Shown here piece by piece: positions 9,346 through 18,494 of a stretch of 64,000 nucleotides of DNA; position 1 is the stretch's first letter, and each line of letters opens with the position of its first letter. A model generated the notes under the pieces. It searched no databases. It was given only the letters and a program-made list of their open reading frames with translations, and had not been told where the DNA came from. Both the position numbers and the translations under genes were made by a program. This stretch comes from Tannerella sp. Lineage in GTDB: Bacteria; Bacteroidota; Bacteroidia; Bacteroidales; Tannerellaceae. Where the stretch lies: NCBI GenBank assembly GCA_031271805.1, contig JAISUX010000020.1, positions 1-64,000 on the forward strand, written 5' to 3'.

Positions 9346-12294
9346 ATGAGAAATAATTCGATAACAAAAGTAATAGCGTCATTCGGAGTGATGCTGTCGC
9401 TTAATGCAACGGCGCAGAAAGCTACTGTGCGTGAGGATGTTATAAGTCTTAACACCTATCCTTTCAGCGACCCGAACCCTGTGCCGCAGCCTGAAAGCAG
9501 TATTTATCCGTATTTCAGTTTCGACAAGTTTTCCGACAAAGGGACGCAACAGGACTGGAAGTGCGTAACGCTCGAAAACCCTTATCTGAAGGTAACCGTG
9601 ATGCCGTCGCAGGGCGGTAAGATTTGGGCTGCTATTGAGAAAAGCAGCGGCGAATCGTTTGTTTACTATAATCATGCGGCAAAATACCGTCTTGTGGCTA
9701 TGCGCGGTCCGTGGACTTCGGGCGGCATAGAAGCCAATTTCGGCGTGATAGGGCACGTGCCTACAACCGCTACGCCTGTGGACTACTTCATCCGCGAGAA
9801 TGTCGATGGCAGCGTCAGTTGCTATGTCGCCTCGCTCGAACTGATAACCCATACCTGGTGGCAGGTCGAGATAAACCTGCCGCCGGACAAGGCTTATCTC
9901 ACCACAAAAACGACCTTCTACAACGCCACACCGCTTGTCAGACCCTATTATCACTGGATGAACGCGGCTTATAAGGCTACCGACGACCTTGAGATGTATT
10001 TCCCCGGACAGTATCATATCGGTCACCCCGGCGATGCGCATCCTTGGCCTGTCAACGAGCAGGGACGCGACATCTCGAAATATGCCAACAACGATTTCGG
10101 CGAGTACAAATCCTATCACGTGCTTGGCGAATACAGCGATTTCTATGCCGCTTACTACCGCAACTCACAGCTTGGCTCGGTTCATCACTCTGCTTACGGC
10201 GATAAACCCGGCATGAAAATATGGATTTGGGGGCTGTCGCGGCAGGGTATGATTTGGGAAAATTTGCTTAGCGATACCGACGGGCAGTATGTTGAATTGC
10301 AGTCCGGACGCATTTATAATCAGGCTAATGGCGATTTCACCCCGTTCAAACAGTTCTCTTTCGAGCCTTACGCCACCGACCGATGGACGGAATACTGGTA
10401 TCCGATAAAAGAGATTGGCGGCGCTGTGAAAGCCAACACCTTGGGGGCGCTCAACCTTGTAAGAAACGGAACTTCCTGCACGCTGGCCTTCTGTCCGGTG
10501 CAGAAAATAGATGATTATCTGACTGTTACTGCCGACGGGAAAGAAATATTCAGCAAAAAACTGACGCTTAATGTGTTGGAAACATGGAAAGAGACGCTTC
10601 CCGATTTGCCTGCAGGCGCTAAGTTGAAAGTGGTGATTAGCAAATCCCCATCGGCGGAGCCGCTCTTGGTTTATTCGGAAGCGCCCGAAGACCGGAATCT
10701 TAGCCGCCCTGTTACCTCGCCCGAAGATTTCGACAAGGATTCATATTTCGGACTGTTTATTCAGGGTCAGCAGGCCTTGTATGCCAACGATTTAAAGCGT
10801 GCCGACACTCTGCTGCGCGAAGCTCTGAAGAAAGAGCCTTATGCCATCCCTGCGTTGAGGCATTTAGCAACTGTCTGCCTGCGTCGCGCTCAGTATGCCA
10901 AAGCCGATTCACTTGCGCGTATTATCCTGTCAATCAATGCTTACGACCCCGATGGAAATATCCTGTACGGATTAGCAAACAGCTTTCTGGGACGTTCGGT
11001 CGATGCTATGGACGGTTTTTCCATAGCCGGATTGACAGCCTCGCATCGTACCGCAGCGAGCATACTCCTTGCCAAAGAATATGCACGCAAACAGGACTGG
11101 AAACAGGTGTTGCACTATGCTTCGCAGGCCTTGAACGGAGACGCCTCGAATCAGGATGCTCTGTCGCTTAAGATGCTGGCATACAGGAAGATGTCGCAAC
11201 CAAATGAAGCGGAAAAGATTTACGGGATAATCGAAAGTGAATATCCGCTGAACCATACATCCCGTTTTGAGCGTTATCTGCAAAACGGGAAAATAGATGA
11301 GTTTATGGGACTGATACGCTGCGAATTGCCTAACGAGACGCTTGCCGAACTCGCTTCTTGGTACGAAAGCGCCGGATGCCTCGATGAAGCGTATCAACTG
11401 TTGACTCTTCCGCCTTCCGACAGCAATGCCATCGGGTTGATTCGCGCGGCGTATATTCTTCATATTCAGGGTAAAGCATCGGAAGCAAAAGCTATGCTCG
11501 CCAAAGCCGAAGCCCTTTCGACCCATCAGGCGTTACCGTCGCGGACAGAGACTCTGCCGGCGCTGAAATGGGCTGTATCACAGTCGGATAGCTGGAAAAT
11601 GAAATATTACCTTGCTATTCTGACGACCTTTCTCGGCGATAAGGCAAAAGGGAGCGACTTACTCGAAGAATGTGGCAACATCCCCGACGACTATGCGTTT
11701 TACCTGACCCGTGCGAACTATCGCACCGATGAGGCAAAACTGCAAGACCTTCTCGCTTCGGAAAAAATCAATCCGTCATGGCGTGTAGGAATGCAGTTAA
11801 TCAGGTATTACGAACAGACAAAGCAGTACGACAAAATGTATGATTATGCGGTGAAATACAGGAAGTTATATCCCAACTACGACGCTATCGGGTTGAAGTA
11901 TGCTTCGGCGTTGCTGTATTTGAAAAAATATGCTCAGAGCGCCGATTATCTGTCAAAGATGACTGTATTGCCGGGCGAAGGTGGCGTCGAAGGCAGGGTT
12001 GTTTACCGCAAAGCATGGCTGTATCAGGCTTTGCAGAGCGCCAAAAACGGTAATTACAGCAAGGCTCTCACGCAGCTTGACAAAGCTCGGCTCTGGCCTG
12101 AAAATCTCGGCGCCGGAAAGCCTTACGAGGAGGATATTGACAGCCGCGCCGAAGATTTTCTGACGGCATACTGCTACGAGAAACTGAAGAACCCGCAGCA
12201 AGCCGCCGCTTTCCGCGAAAAACTCAAACAAAAAGAAGAGCGTTTCGCAAAGCAAAAGGATGTCATGTTCGACACGATAAAAGACGAGTTATAA
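9346..12294 (+). CDS. DUF5107-like protein with C-terminal TPR repeats
   Basis: 982 aa with a signal peptide (MLSLNATAQ). Residues about 30-440 match my recollection of DUF5107, a mutarotase-like beta-sandwich found in large carbohydrate-locus proteins: VTVMPSQGGKIWAAIEK, GGIEANFGVIGHVPTTATPV and YYHWMNAAYKATDDLEM are the conserved-looking stretches. From about 465 to the end it is a run of helical pairs of TPR type (KRADTLLREALKKEPYAIPA, then KKYAQSADYLSKM). Enzymatic activity is not established from sequence; His, Glu and Asp residues in the first domain would be candidates. Its stop codon directly abuts the stop of the convergent moxR gene with no base between, so it ends this operon. Confidence 0.75.
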   Translation: MRNNSITKVIASFGVMLSLNATAQKATVREDVISLNTYPFSDPNPVPQPESSIYPYFSFDKFSDKGTQQDWKCVTLENPYLKVTVMPSQGGKIWAAIEKSSGESFVYYNHAAKYRLVAMRGPWTSGGIEANFGVIGHVPTTATPVDYFIRENVDGSVSCYVASLELITHTWWQVEINLPPDKAYLTTKTTFYNATPLVRPYYHWMNAAYKATDDLEMYFPGQYHIGHPGDAHPWPVNEQGRDISKYANNDFGEYKSYHVLGEYSDFYAAYYRNSQLGSVHHSAYGDKPGMKIWIWGLSRQGMIWENLLSDTDGQYVELQSGRIYNQANGDFTPFKQFSFEPYATDRWTEYWYPIKEIGGAVKANTLGALNLVRNGTSCTLAFCPVQKIDDYLTVTADGKEIFSKKLTLNVLETWKETLPDLPAGAKLKVVISKSPSAEPLLVYSEAPEDRNLSRPVTSPEDFDKDSYFGLFIQGQQALYANDLKRADTLLREALKKEPYAIPALRHLATVCLRRAQYAKADSLARIILSINAYDPDGNILYGLANSFLGRSVDAMDGFSIAGLTASHRTAASILLAKEYARKQDWKQVLHYASQALNGDASNQDALSLKMLAYRKMSQPNEAEKIYGIIESEYPLNHTSRFERYLQNGKIDEFMGLIRCELPNETLAELASWYESAGCLDEAYQLLTLPPSDSNAIGLIRAAYILHIQGKASEAKAMLAKAEALSTHQALPSRTETLPALKWAVSQSDSWKMKYYLAILTTFLGDKAKGSDLLEECGNIPDDYAFYLTRANYRTDEAKLQDLLASEKINPSWRVGMQLIRYYEQTKQYDKMYDYAVKYRKLYPNYDAIGLKYASALLYLKKYAQSADYLSKMTVLPGEGGVEGRVVYRKAWLYQALQSAKNGNYSKALTQLDKARLWPENLGAGKPYEEDIDSRAEDFLTAYCYEKLKNPQQAAAFREKLKQKEERFAKQKDVMFDTIKDEL

Positions 12295-13266
12295 CTATTT
12301 CGGCACCTCGACTTTTTCTATCAGTCGCTGGATGACTTTCAGTGGGGTGTGCCCTTCCATTTCGGCTTCGGCGCTGAGAAGAAGGCGGTGCTGAATCACG
12401 AACGGGGCGACCTGCTTGACGTCTTCCGGCGTGACGAACTCGCGGCCTTGCAATAACGCCATGGCTTTTGCCGATTGCAGCAGGGCTACCGATGCGCGTG
12501 GCGAGGCGCCGAGAACGACGGCCTTGCTGCTACGGGTCTGCTGCACAATCGAGGCGATGTATTTCAACAACGATTCCTCGATATAGACCTTCTCGGCAAA
12601 ACCGAACATTGACAGTAACTCGCTTTTCGTGATCACGGGAGTCACATCGTCGAGCCTCGCCAAACGTGCGTTCCGGTTATGCCGGTCAAGGATACGGATT
12701 TCTTCGTCGAACGAAGGGTAGGGGATAGTGATCTTCATCATGAAGCGGTCGAGCTGCGCTTCGGGCAGTTTGTAAGTACCTTCCTGTTCAACAGGGTTTT
12801 GCGTAGCTAAGATGGTGTACATGGCGCTCATCGGGTGGACGATACCGTCGATGGTAGCTTGCCGTTCTTCCATGACTTCAAATAGGGCGGACTGCGTTTT
12901 GGCGGGTGCGCGATTCACCTCATCGACAAGCACGATGTCGGCGAAGACAGGCCCGGGATGGAACGAGAACTCACTGCTCTTCATGTCGAAGACCGACGTC
13001 CCAAGAACATCCGACGGCATCATGTCGGGTGTGAATTGTATGCGCGAGAAATCGGCATCGACGAGTTTGGCGAGCATCTTGGCAAGCAGCGTTTTGGCCA
13101 CTCCGGGCACGCCTTCGAGCAATACATGCCCTCGTGCCAGGATAGTTGACAAAATCAACTCTACACTACGTTCCTGGCCGATAATAACGCTGCCTATCGT
13201 TTCTTTCAGTTTGTTGACCTTTTCGGTGAAAAGCGCCAAATCCATTGTTTCAATTTTTGCTTCCAT
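12295..13266 (-). CDS. MoxR-family AAA+ ATPase
   Basis: Chaperone-like ATPase of the MoxR type. The 323 aa match the family. Walker A is GVPGVAKT (52-59), Walker B is IVLVDEVNRA (111-120), and sensor-type TQNPVEQEG and a lid domain follow. In Bacteroidetes such genes act with von Willebrand/DUF58 partners on envelope or metalloprotein maturation; the exact client is unknown. It is the last gene of a five-gene - strand cluster, 1 nt after the DUF4350 gene. The DUF58 gene that normally comes next is not here: the following base belongs to the convergent DUF5107-like gene. Confidence 0.93.
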   Translation of the reverse strand: MEAKIETMDLALFTEKVNKLKETIGSVIIGQERSVELILSTILARGHVLLEGVPGVAKTLLAKMLAKLVDADFSRIQFTPDMMPSDVLGTSVFDMKSSEFSFHPGPVFADIVLVDEVNRAPAKTQSALFEVMEERQATIDGIVHPMSAMYTILATQNPVEQEGTYKLPEAQLDRFMMKITIPYPSFDEEIRILDRHNRNARLARLDDVTPVITKSELLSMFGFAEKVYIEESLLKYIASIVQQTRSSKAVVLGASPRASVALLQSAKAMALLQGREFVTPEDVKQVAPFVIQHRLLLSAEAEMEGHTPLKVIQRLIEKVEVPK

Positions 13267-13267
13267 A

Positions 13268-14542
13268 TTATATCGCTTTCAAAATATCGTTCATTGCATC
13301 AATATATTGTTTGAGTTTGAGGTCGTTAGCGTTTGAACCGTATATCGCTACCCGAATGTTTACCAGCAGGTTGCCGATTAGCTTTGCATCCATGCCTGTT
13401 TTGTCGGAAAGCCTCTGATAATCGGCATCTTCCGCAGTATTTTCCTGCAAGTCAACGCCGATAAGTCGCTTTACTTCGGCACAAAAATACATATATTTCA
13501 TTTTCAGTATCTCGGCATTGTCGTGACGCTGAAAATAGAGGTTGCTGATGAGTTGCATGAAGCCGAAAGTACGGTTGGGAGGCGTCGTGACGACCGGAAT
13601 AACTCGTTGTCGGCGCCGGGAGGTGAAGAACATGAACAGTATCAGGAGCGTCATGCCGCTGTAAATAGCCCAGAGCATCGGAGGCTCCGAAAGTATGTAA
13701 CGAAGCGGTGTTTCGGGTTCCTCGCTGTGATTGCCGTAGGCTTCAATGCGCGTCACAGGCATGTCGCCGAAGCACTCGGACATGACCCTGAACGCATAAG
13801 AGGCGTTGTCGCCGTCCAACATGCCGTAGTTCGTGAACATTAGCGGCGTGGACACGAGAATTATCTCGCCTTTGCCGATGTACGTCCGCACAACAAGTGG
13901 CTTGTAATATTCCTCGCCTTTAAGACTCCATGCAAGTATTTCCGACGAATCGCAGTTAAGAGGGAAATATTTGTGGATATATTCATCTGTTTCTTCGTCA
14001 CGGATGCTTTTTTCAGCGCCGAGAATGATACTCCGATGATGCATCTGAGGATAAACATTATAGATGCGGTCAAAGTTGAGCGTGTCCTTGCCGAAGTAGA
14101 TTTTATCGCGTTCCAGATTGTTGTAAATAGATTCCTTAATTTCGTCGTACCACTCGTAATCGACTCCGAAACGCAGTGTGTCGTGCAGTTCGTAGGGAAA
14201 ATTTTCGGTGCAAATCATAATCCTGTTACCGAGATGCACCATTTTATAGAGTGTTTCGACGTCGGTTTCGCTGAATCGGAGATTGTTTTCGGTCAACAGG
14301 AAAGCTCGTGGTGCGGCTGTGGAATCGGCCTTGAAGATCTGATAGAAAGTGCGGTCAACAACGCGATAATCTCGTAAAGAAGTGGATGCGATGTCATCGA
14401 AAATGAAACTGCCGAAAGGTTCCTTGTCGCGGTGGTCGTAAGTCGGCCTCCAGACAAATTCTTTCGGAGCGTAGTACTCGAACAGGAAAATAACAACGAG
14501 TAAAACGCCAAGAATCATTATATAAAGCCTGCTTCCTTTCAT
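13268..14542 (-). CDS. DUF4350 membrane-anchored protein
   Basis: 424 aa. One transmembrane segment lies at the N-terminus (about 5-22) and one near 285-305, followed by a basic cytoplasmic stretch (SRRRQR). The periplasmic part between them is of DUF4350 type: DDIASTSLRDYRVVDRTFYQ, LLTENNLRFSETDVETLYKM and a buried-looking IMICTEN. The function is unknown; the family is a regular member of MoxR clusters. The start overlaps the stop of the DUF4129 gene by 4 nt, indicating translational coupling. Confidence 0.85.
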   Translation of the reverse strand: MKGSRLYIMILGVLLVVIFLFEYYAPKEFVWRPTYDHRDKEPFGSFIFDDIASTSLRDYRVVDRTFYQIFKADSTAAPRAFLLTENNLRFSETDVETLYKMVHLGNRIMICTENFPYELHDTLRFGVDYEWYDEIKESIYNNLERDKIYFGKDTLNFDRIYNVYPQMHHRSIILGAEKSIRDEETDEYIHKYFPLNCDSSEILAWSLKGEEYYKPLVVRTYIGKGEIILVSTPLMFTNYGMLDGDNASYAFRVMSECFGDMPVTRIEAYGNHSEEPETPLRYILSEPPMLWAIYSGMTLLILFMFFTSRRRQRVIPVVTTPPNRTFGFMQLISNLYFQRHDNAEILKMKYMYFCAEVKRLIGVDLQENTAEDADYQRLSDKTGMDAKLIGNLLVNIRVAIYGSNANDLKLKQYIDAMNDILKAI

Positions 14543-15171
14543 ACGTTGCTTTTTATGATATTAAGCATTGCGGTCTGCAGATCCCGCATCGTTTCACAGA
14601 TGTCGAGGCTTGCGAGGCGGTTGCCGTAGCGCACGTGCAGGAATATATTAGTCAGTTCGCGGAAAAATTGCCTCAAATCATTGTCGCTGACTTCGTAGAT
14701 GTATTCGGTAGGCGTCTTATGTATTTGCCATATTATCAGGTAGTTATCCGACAGGAGTCGAAGCGTGTGCAGATAAATGAGTCTGACGGCAAGCCGGTAG
14801 TCGCAGTTGTCGAGAGCTGCCGAAATGTCATGCCCGAAGTCGATTTCATGAATATTTTCTTCCTCAACTTCATATTCTACCGGCTTTGTTTTACGTGATC
14901 GCATGAACAGTTCGGGGCGTTTCTTATATAGGAAATACAATGCGGCAACAAGCGCTGTAATGAAGGCGATGACCATTATCGGGGTGGTCACGTTCTGTCC
15001 GACGCTTCCCGAAAACAGCGAATTTATGAAACGGTTGAACCAGCGCGACAGCATCTCAAACCACGATATGTCGGGCGCGTCGAATTGCGAATTGTAATCG
15101 AACCGACCGTCCGCCCGGTAGCGTGCGATTTTCTCGACGTCGTAGATGATGCTGTCGGCTTTATGAATCAT
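14539..15171 (-). CDS. DUF4129-like membrane protein of the MoxR cluster
   Basis: 210 aa. A short N-terminal domain is followed by a single transmembrane helix (about 67-85, MVIAFITALVAALYFLY). The cytoplasmic domain has LAVRLIYLHTLRLLSDN and WQIHKTPTEYIYEV, the usual DUF4129 signature. The role is unknown, presumably structural in a MoxR-centred envelope complex. It overlaps the gene before and the gene after by 4 nt each. Confidence 0.82.
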   Translation of the reverse strand: MIHKADSIIYDVEKIARYRADGRFDYNSQFDAPDISWFEMLSRWFNRFINSLFSGSVGQNVTTPIMVIAFITALVAALYFLYKKRPELFMRSRKTKPVEYEVEEENIHEIDFGHDISAALDNCDYRLAVRLIYLHTLRLLSDNYLIIWQIHKTPTEYIYEVSDNDLRQFFRELTNIFLHVRYGNRLASLDICETMRDLQTAMLNIIKSNV

Positions 15172-16094
15172 AATTGGCTGAAATTGTTGATATTGGATTC
15201 TATCGTTACTCCCTCGATTTTTTCACGTGCATGAAAATATTGGAACGCAAGACCGATTACCCCTATCATCATGGATACATAATTTCCGTAGGACTGTATG
15301 AGGCCGAAGACGTAGGCGCCGAACTTGTAGAATATCGACTGCGTAATACCCGGATCGGAAGAATTTGAAAATATGGAACTTATCACTAATAATATGTACC
15401 ATGGAACCATCGTGACGGATTGTATTACGGAAGCGATAAAATACAACACGATTAAAAAACCTAACATTCCCCAGAATGACGAAATGCCTAATTTCCAGGC
15501 TTTTTTGATTGCTCCTAAGACTGTGATGTAACGCTCGAACAGGTAGGTCGGGAATATGAGAACCAACGGAATCATCAGGAATGTAAATAAGAGGATAATC
15601 GGGACAGTAATAGATAGCGTGACAGGAGAAATCAATGTGGCGAAAGAGACTGTCATGGCGGCTAACAGAGCGGCGAACATGATTATCAGCAAATTAAGTC
15701 CAAGATACCTTAGCGCGTTACGGACAAGATGCTCTTTGAAATCGCTGAAAACAGCATTTTGAAGTCCGTCCGTGCGTGTCGAGTAAGTTTGCATCATCGC
15801 ATAAATAAGGCCTGACAGCAACGACATGCCTATCATACAGCAAATTACGAAAATGCCGCCATTGACGGCTAAGTCGGCCGACGAACCGACGAGCCTGCCT
15901 CCCGTCGAGTCTATTATCCCGAACATGACACTATTCATCGCGAAGGTTTGCACTAAGCATATCGGCATTATCAAGTAGAAAGAGTACTTGAGAAGCGGCT
16001 TCCAGTTCTCGCGGATAAAGTCGAACGTGGCGTTCAATTTTTCCGAAAATGTTCTCTGACGGTATAATTCAATCCGTTGTCTTTGATTTTCCAT
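15168..16094 (-). CDS. Polytopic membrane protein of the MoxR/SpoIIM cluster
   Basis: 308 aa with about six hydrophobic segments. The N-terminal tail is basic (RQRIELYRQRTFSEKLNATF), and the last 40 residues include a hydrophobic segment and a short polar tail. No enzyme motif is visible. Homologues of this type occupy the same position between SpoIIM and DUF4129 genes in other Bacteroidales. The start lies 26 nt inside the end of the SpoIIM gene, so translation is probably coupled. Function unknown. Confidence 0.8.
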   Translation of the reverse strand: MENQRQRIELYRQRTFSEKLNATFDFIRENWKPLLKYSFYLIMPICLVQTFAMNSVMFGIIDSTGGRLVGSSADLAVNGGIFVICCMIGMSLLSGLIYAMMQTYSTRTDGLQNAVFSDFKEHLVRNALRYLGLNLLIIMFAALLAAMTVSFATLISPVTLSITVPIILLFTFLMIPLVLIFPTYLFERYITVLGAIKKAWKLGISSFWGMLGFLIVLYFIASVIQSVTMVPWYILLVISSIFSNSSDPGITQSIFYKFGAYVFGLIQSYGNYVSMMIGVIGLAFQYFHAREKIEGVTIESNINNFSQL

Positions 16095-17037
16095 TGTTTC
16101 TTAATTGAGGTAGTATGACATAGTAAGTGATTACGCAAATGGCTGAAAATAATATGATTCCGAGGCGTATGCCGGTCGAATATTCGGTATGTCGGGTCAG
16201 GAAACTTTCGATGAAAGCCGCCGTCAGGAACACCGGAATCAATCCGGCGATAATCTTTAAACCTCGCTTGGCGCCTCGTTTGAAAGCATATCCGCGCGAA
16301 TAGGTTCCGGGGAAAAGCCAGCCGTTACCCATGCAGAAGCCGGCAGCTCCTGCTATGATAATAGCCGAAATCTCGAAAGTGCCGTGAAGCCAGATTGCCA
16401 GCATGGATTCGGCGCCAAGGTTGTATTGGAAGAAAAATGTTTGAAACGCCCCGAGCATGACGCCGTTCTGGAACAGCGCCAAGCCTGTCCCGAAGCCCGT
16501 AAACAGCCCGAGGACAAAGACGATGAACGAGACTTTGATGTTGTTGTAAGCAATCATGAGGAACATCGACGTCGATCGTGAATTGCCGTAAACGGCCATC
16601 GGCTCGCCGTTTTCGATGTTGCGCAAAGTCATGTCCACATAACCGTTGCCGAGGATAAGTCGGACAAACGAATTGTCGTTCAAGGCCGAGACCACGCCGA
16701 TAGCAACGCAGACGGCAAAGACGATAAACGAGTATAGCAGTTCGCGCCGTGCGAGGTACATCACGTCGGGTATCTCCTGCGTCCAGAACGTCAGCAAGCG
16801 CGAATATTTCTCTTTCTTGCTCTTATGCAGCAAGTTATGAAGCGCCGAAGCAAGGTTGTTGAGGTAAATCGTTATTCGCGATTTAGGATAGTGAGACCGT
16901 GAAAACGACAAGTCCGTAGTAATCTCTATATAAGCGTCGGCAAGCTCGCCGGGATTGTGCAGCAAGGCCTCATCAACAGTCTTCTGTAGCGACTTCCATT
17001 TCTCAATATTTTGACGAATGAACGAAATTTCCTTCAT
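16069..17037 (-). CDS. SpoIIM-family (stage II sporulation protein M-like) membrane protein
   Basis: 322 aa from the ATG at 17037 (MKEISFIRQN). The longer frame up to 17076 is rejected because it would contain the promoter. A soluble helical N-terminal domain (about 1-95) is followed by several transmembrane segments with FGTGLALFQNGVMLGAF and WLHGTFEISAIIIAGAAGF, the glycine-rich signature of the SpoIIM/DUF95 family. In non-sporulating Bacteroidetes the function is not known. It is the first gene of the cluster leading to moxR and diverges from the RDD gene across a compact promoter region. Confidence 0.9.
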   Translation of the reverse strand: MKEISFIRQNIEKWKSLQKTVDEALLHNPGELADAYIEITTDLSFSRSHYPKSRITIYLNNLASALHNLLHKSKKEKYSRLLTFWTQEIPDVMYLARRELLYSFIVFAVCVAIGVVSALNDNSFVRLILGNGYVDMTLRNIENGEPMAVYGNSRSTSMFLMIAYNNIKVSFIVFVLGLFTGFGTGLALFQNGVMLGAFQTFFFQYNLGAESMLAIWLHGTFEISAIIIAGAAGFCMGNGWLFPGTYSRGYAFKRGAKRGLKIIAGLIPVFLTAAFIESFLTRHTEYSTGIRLGIILFSAICVITYYVILPQLRNNGKSKTTD

Positions 17038-17056
17038 TATTTTATGTAATTTCGGG

Positions 17057-17087
17057 CAAAAGTAATAAATTTGCATAAATTTTCAAA
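17057..17087 (-). promoter_or_regulatory. Promoter of the SpoIIM-MoxR operon
   Basis: On the - strand TTTG (17084-17087) and TACTTTTG (17057-17064) are separated by 19 bp, an exact Bacteroidetes housekeeping promoter. The start codon follows at 17037. It interleaves with the divergent promoter of the RDD gene. Confidence 0.8.
17066..17073 (+). promoter_or_regulatory. -7 box of the RDD gene
   Basis: TAAATTTG fits TAnnTTTG and lies 21 nt before the ATG at 17095. No clear -33 TTTG is present (only TTTATG near 17041-17046). It lies within the -7/-33 interval of the opposing promoter, so the two cannot be occupied together. Confidence 0.6.
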
Positions 17088-17094
17088 CTTTATT

Positions 17095-17826
17095 ATGGCA
17101 GAATCGAGAATTATTACAAGTCAGTATGTCCAAATCGACCAGACGCCGGCCGGAGTGGGCGAGCGTATTTTTTCGCGGATAATCGACTATCTGATAATTT
17201 TTGCGTATATGTACGGATTGTATCAACTTATCGACAAGACAAAACTGTACATCTTATTCAATAATAATGATTACATGGTTGTGGGTATATTTCTTTTCTT
17301 AATGCCTGCTGTGTTCTACTCGTTTCTTTTCGAGACTTTTAACCGCGGCCGCTCACTTGGTAAAATGGCTTTCGGTATGCGTGTAGTGATGCGTGACGGC
17401 ACAACTCCGACCGTCGGCGCTTATCTCATGCGTTGGATGCTGCTCATCGTGGATGTGTGGATGAGTTGGATTGGTCTTCTCGTAATGCTCCTGAACGGGC
17501 ACAACCAGCGCCTTGGCGACTTGGCTGCGGGCACAATAGTAATAAAAGAACGTGATTACCACCGCATACACGTGTCTCTTGATGAGTTTAATCACCTGAG
17601 CCGCACCTACCGCCCGGTCTTTCCGCAGGCGGAGAATCTTTCGCTTGAACAGGTAAACATTATTAACGAAGCCCTGACCCGCTTCGATGATAATCGCCCT
17701 CGACGCCTCGAAACCCTCGCGACAAAAGCCAAGGAATTTCTCAACATCACGTCCAATCTTGATAATGAAACATTTCTGCAGACATTAACACGTGATTATC
17801 AATATTTTGCGTTAGAAGAGATATAA
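17095..17826 (+). CDS. RDD-family membrane protein
   Basis: 243 aa from the ATG at 17095 (MAESRIITSQY); the in-frame ATG at 17071 lies inside the promoter. The RDD signature is clear: GERIFSRIIDYLIIF with Arg and Asp in the first helix, then NRGRSLGKMAFGMRV and a third hydrophobic region followed by NQRLGDLAAGTIVIK. A cytoplasmic tail of about 70 residues follows. RDD proteins are linked to ion or solute transport in some bacteria; here the partner is the divergent SpoIIM-MoxR cluster, a standard Bacteroidales arrangement. Confidence 0.9.
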   Translation: MAESRIITSQYVQIDQTPAGVGERIFSRIIDYLIIFAYMYGLYQLIDKTKLYILFNNNDYMVVGIFLFLMPAVFYSFLFETFNRGRSLGKMAFGMRVVMRDGTTPTVGAYLMRWMLLIVDVWMSWIGLLVMLLNGHNQRLGDLAAGTIVIKERDYHRIHVSLDEFNHLSRTYRPVFPQAENLSLEQVNIINEALTRFDDNRPRRLETLATKAKEFLNITSNLDNETFLQTLTRDYQYFALEEI

Positions 17827-18041
17827 ATTTATATCTGATAGATGAACAGTTAGCCCGTGGTTTCGGCGATGACGTGTTGCTTAGTAATCCTTATGAAAAA
17901 GCAGATGACTACATGACACTTGGCTGTCATTATTCCGTTCTAAAACTGTCTGACGGAGTAGTAAGCGGTAAAATTTCCGACGCATATACGGAAATAGAAA
18001 TGTCGTGGGATGACTTTGCTATACAATTCGAAATAGATTGA
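17823..18041 (+). pseudogene. Open-frame remnant without a start codon
   Basis: A 72-codon frame with protein-like composition runs from the RDD stop to TGA at 18039-18041 (…DEQLARGFGDDVLLSN … SWDDFAIQFEID). No ATG, GTG or TTG sits at a sensible start; the only ATG, at 17913, would leave 42 residues. The aromatic and acidic content is that of a real cytoplasmic protein rather than random intergenic DNA. I do not recognise it; the tail of an immunity-type or SMI1-like protein is one possibility but unproven. The rest of this 304-nt gap (18042-18130) shows nothing I can name. Confidence 0.4.
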
Positions 18042-18130
18042 CGGAGTCTTCAGTATCTGAAAAACGCGCTTGGTAGGGTAACGCGATACTTGTGCGGTAT
18101 ATCAATAAATAACTATTTAATTTTATTATT

Positions 18131-18481
18131 ATGACAAGATTTTACATGATTTTATTCGTTACTCTTTTTTTAATCGCAGGATGCGAAAAAGATGGGAATA
18201 GAGATCGAACAGAAACCGTTTTTCTTACGGTTTCACACGAGTACGCTAAATATATTCTGTGGGGAGAAAGTTCGCTCAGGGAAGGTATTAATATTAAAGA
18301 AGATAATGCGAGTTATTGGCAAACACTTCCGATAAATGGGATTGAAGGTTTCAACTACGAAGTCGGGTTTGAGTACCGGTTAAAAGTATTAAAGACACAT
18401 TTGACCAATCCTCCGGCAGATGGGTTAGATGTGTCTTATAAATTACTTCAAATCATCTCTAAAACAGAGATGTCGGATTGA
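18131..18481 (+). CDS. DUF4377-like lipoprotein
   Basis: 116 aa. The lipoprotein signal ends in LIAGC (Cys18). The mature part has the short DUF4377 pattern: a strand, YWQTLPINGIEGFNYEVGFEY, and a closing RLKVLKTHLTNPPADG-type segment leading to a strand YKLLQII. Proteins of this kind are small envelope lipoproteins, sometimes fused to META/HslJ-like domains; the function is not established. It is a single gene, ending 13 nt before the convergent GH92 gene. Confidence 0.75.
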   Translation: MTRFYMILFVTLFLIAGCEKDGNRDRTETVFLTVSHEYAKYILWGESSLREGINIKEDNASYWQTLPINGIEGFNYEVGFEYRLKVLKTHLTNPPADGLDVSYKLLQIISKTEMSD

Positions 18482-18494
18482 CGCCTGTATTATC

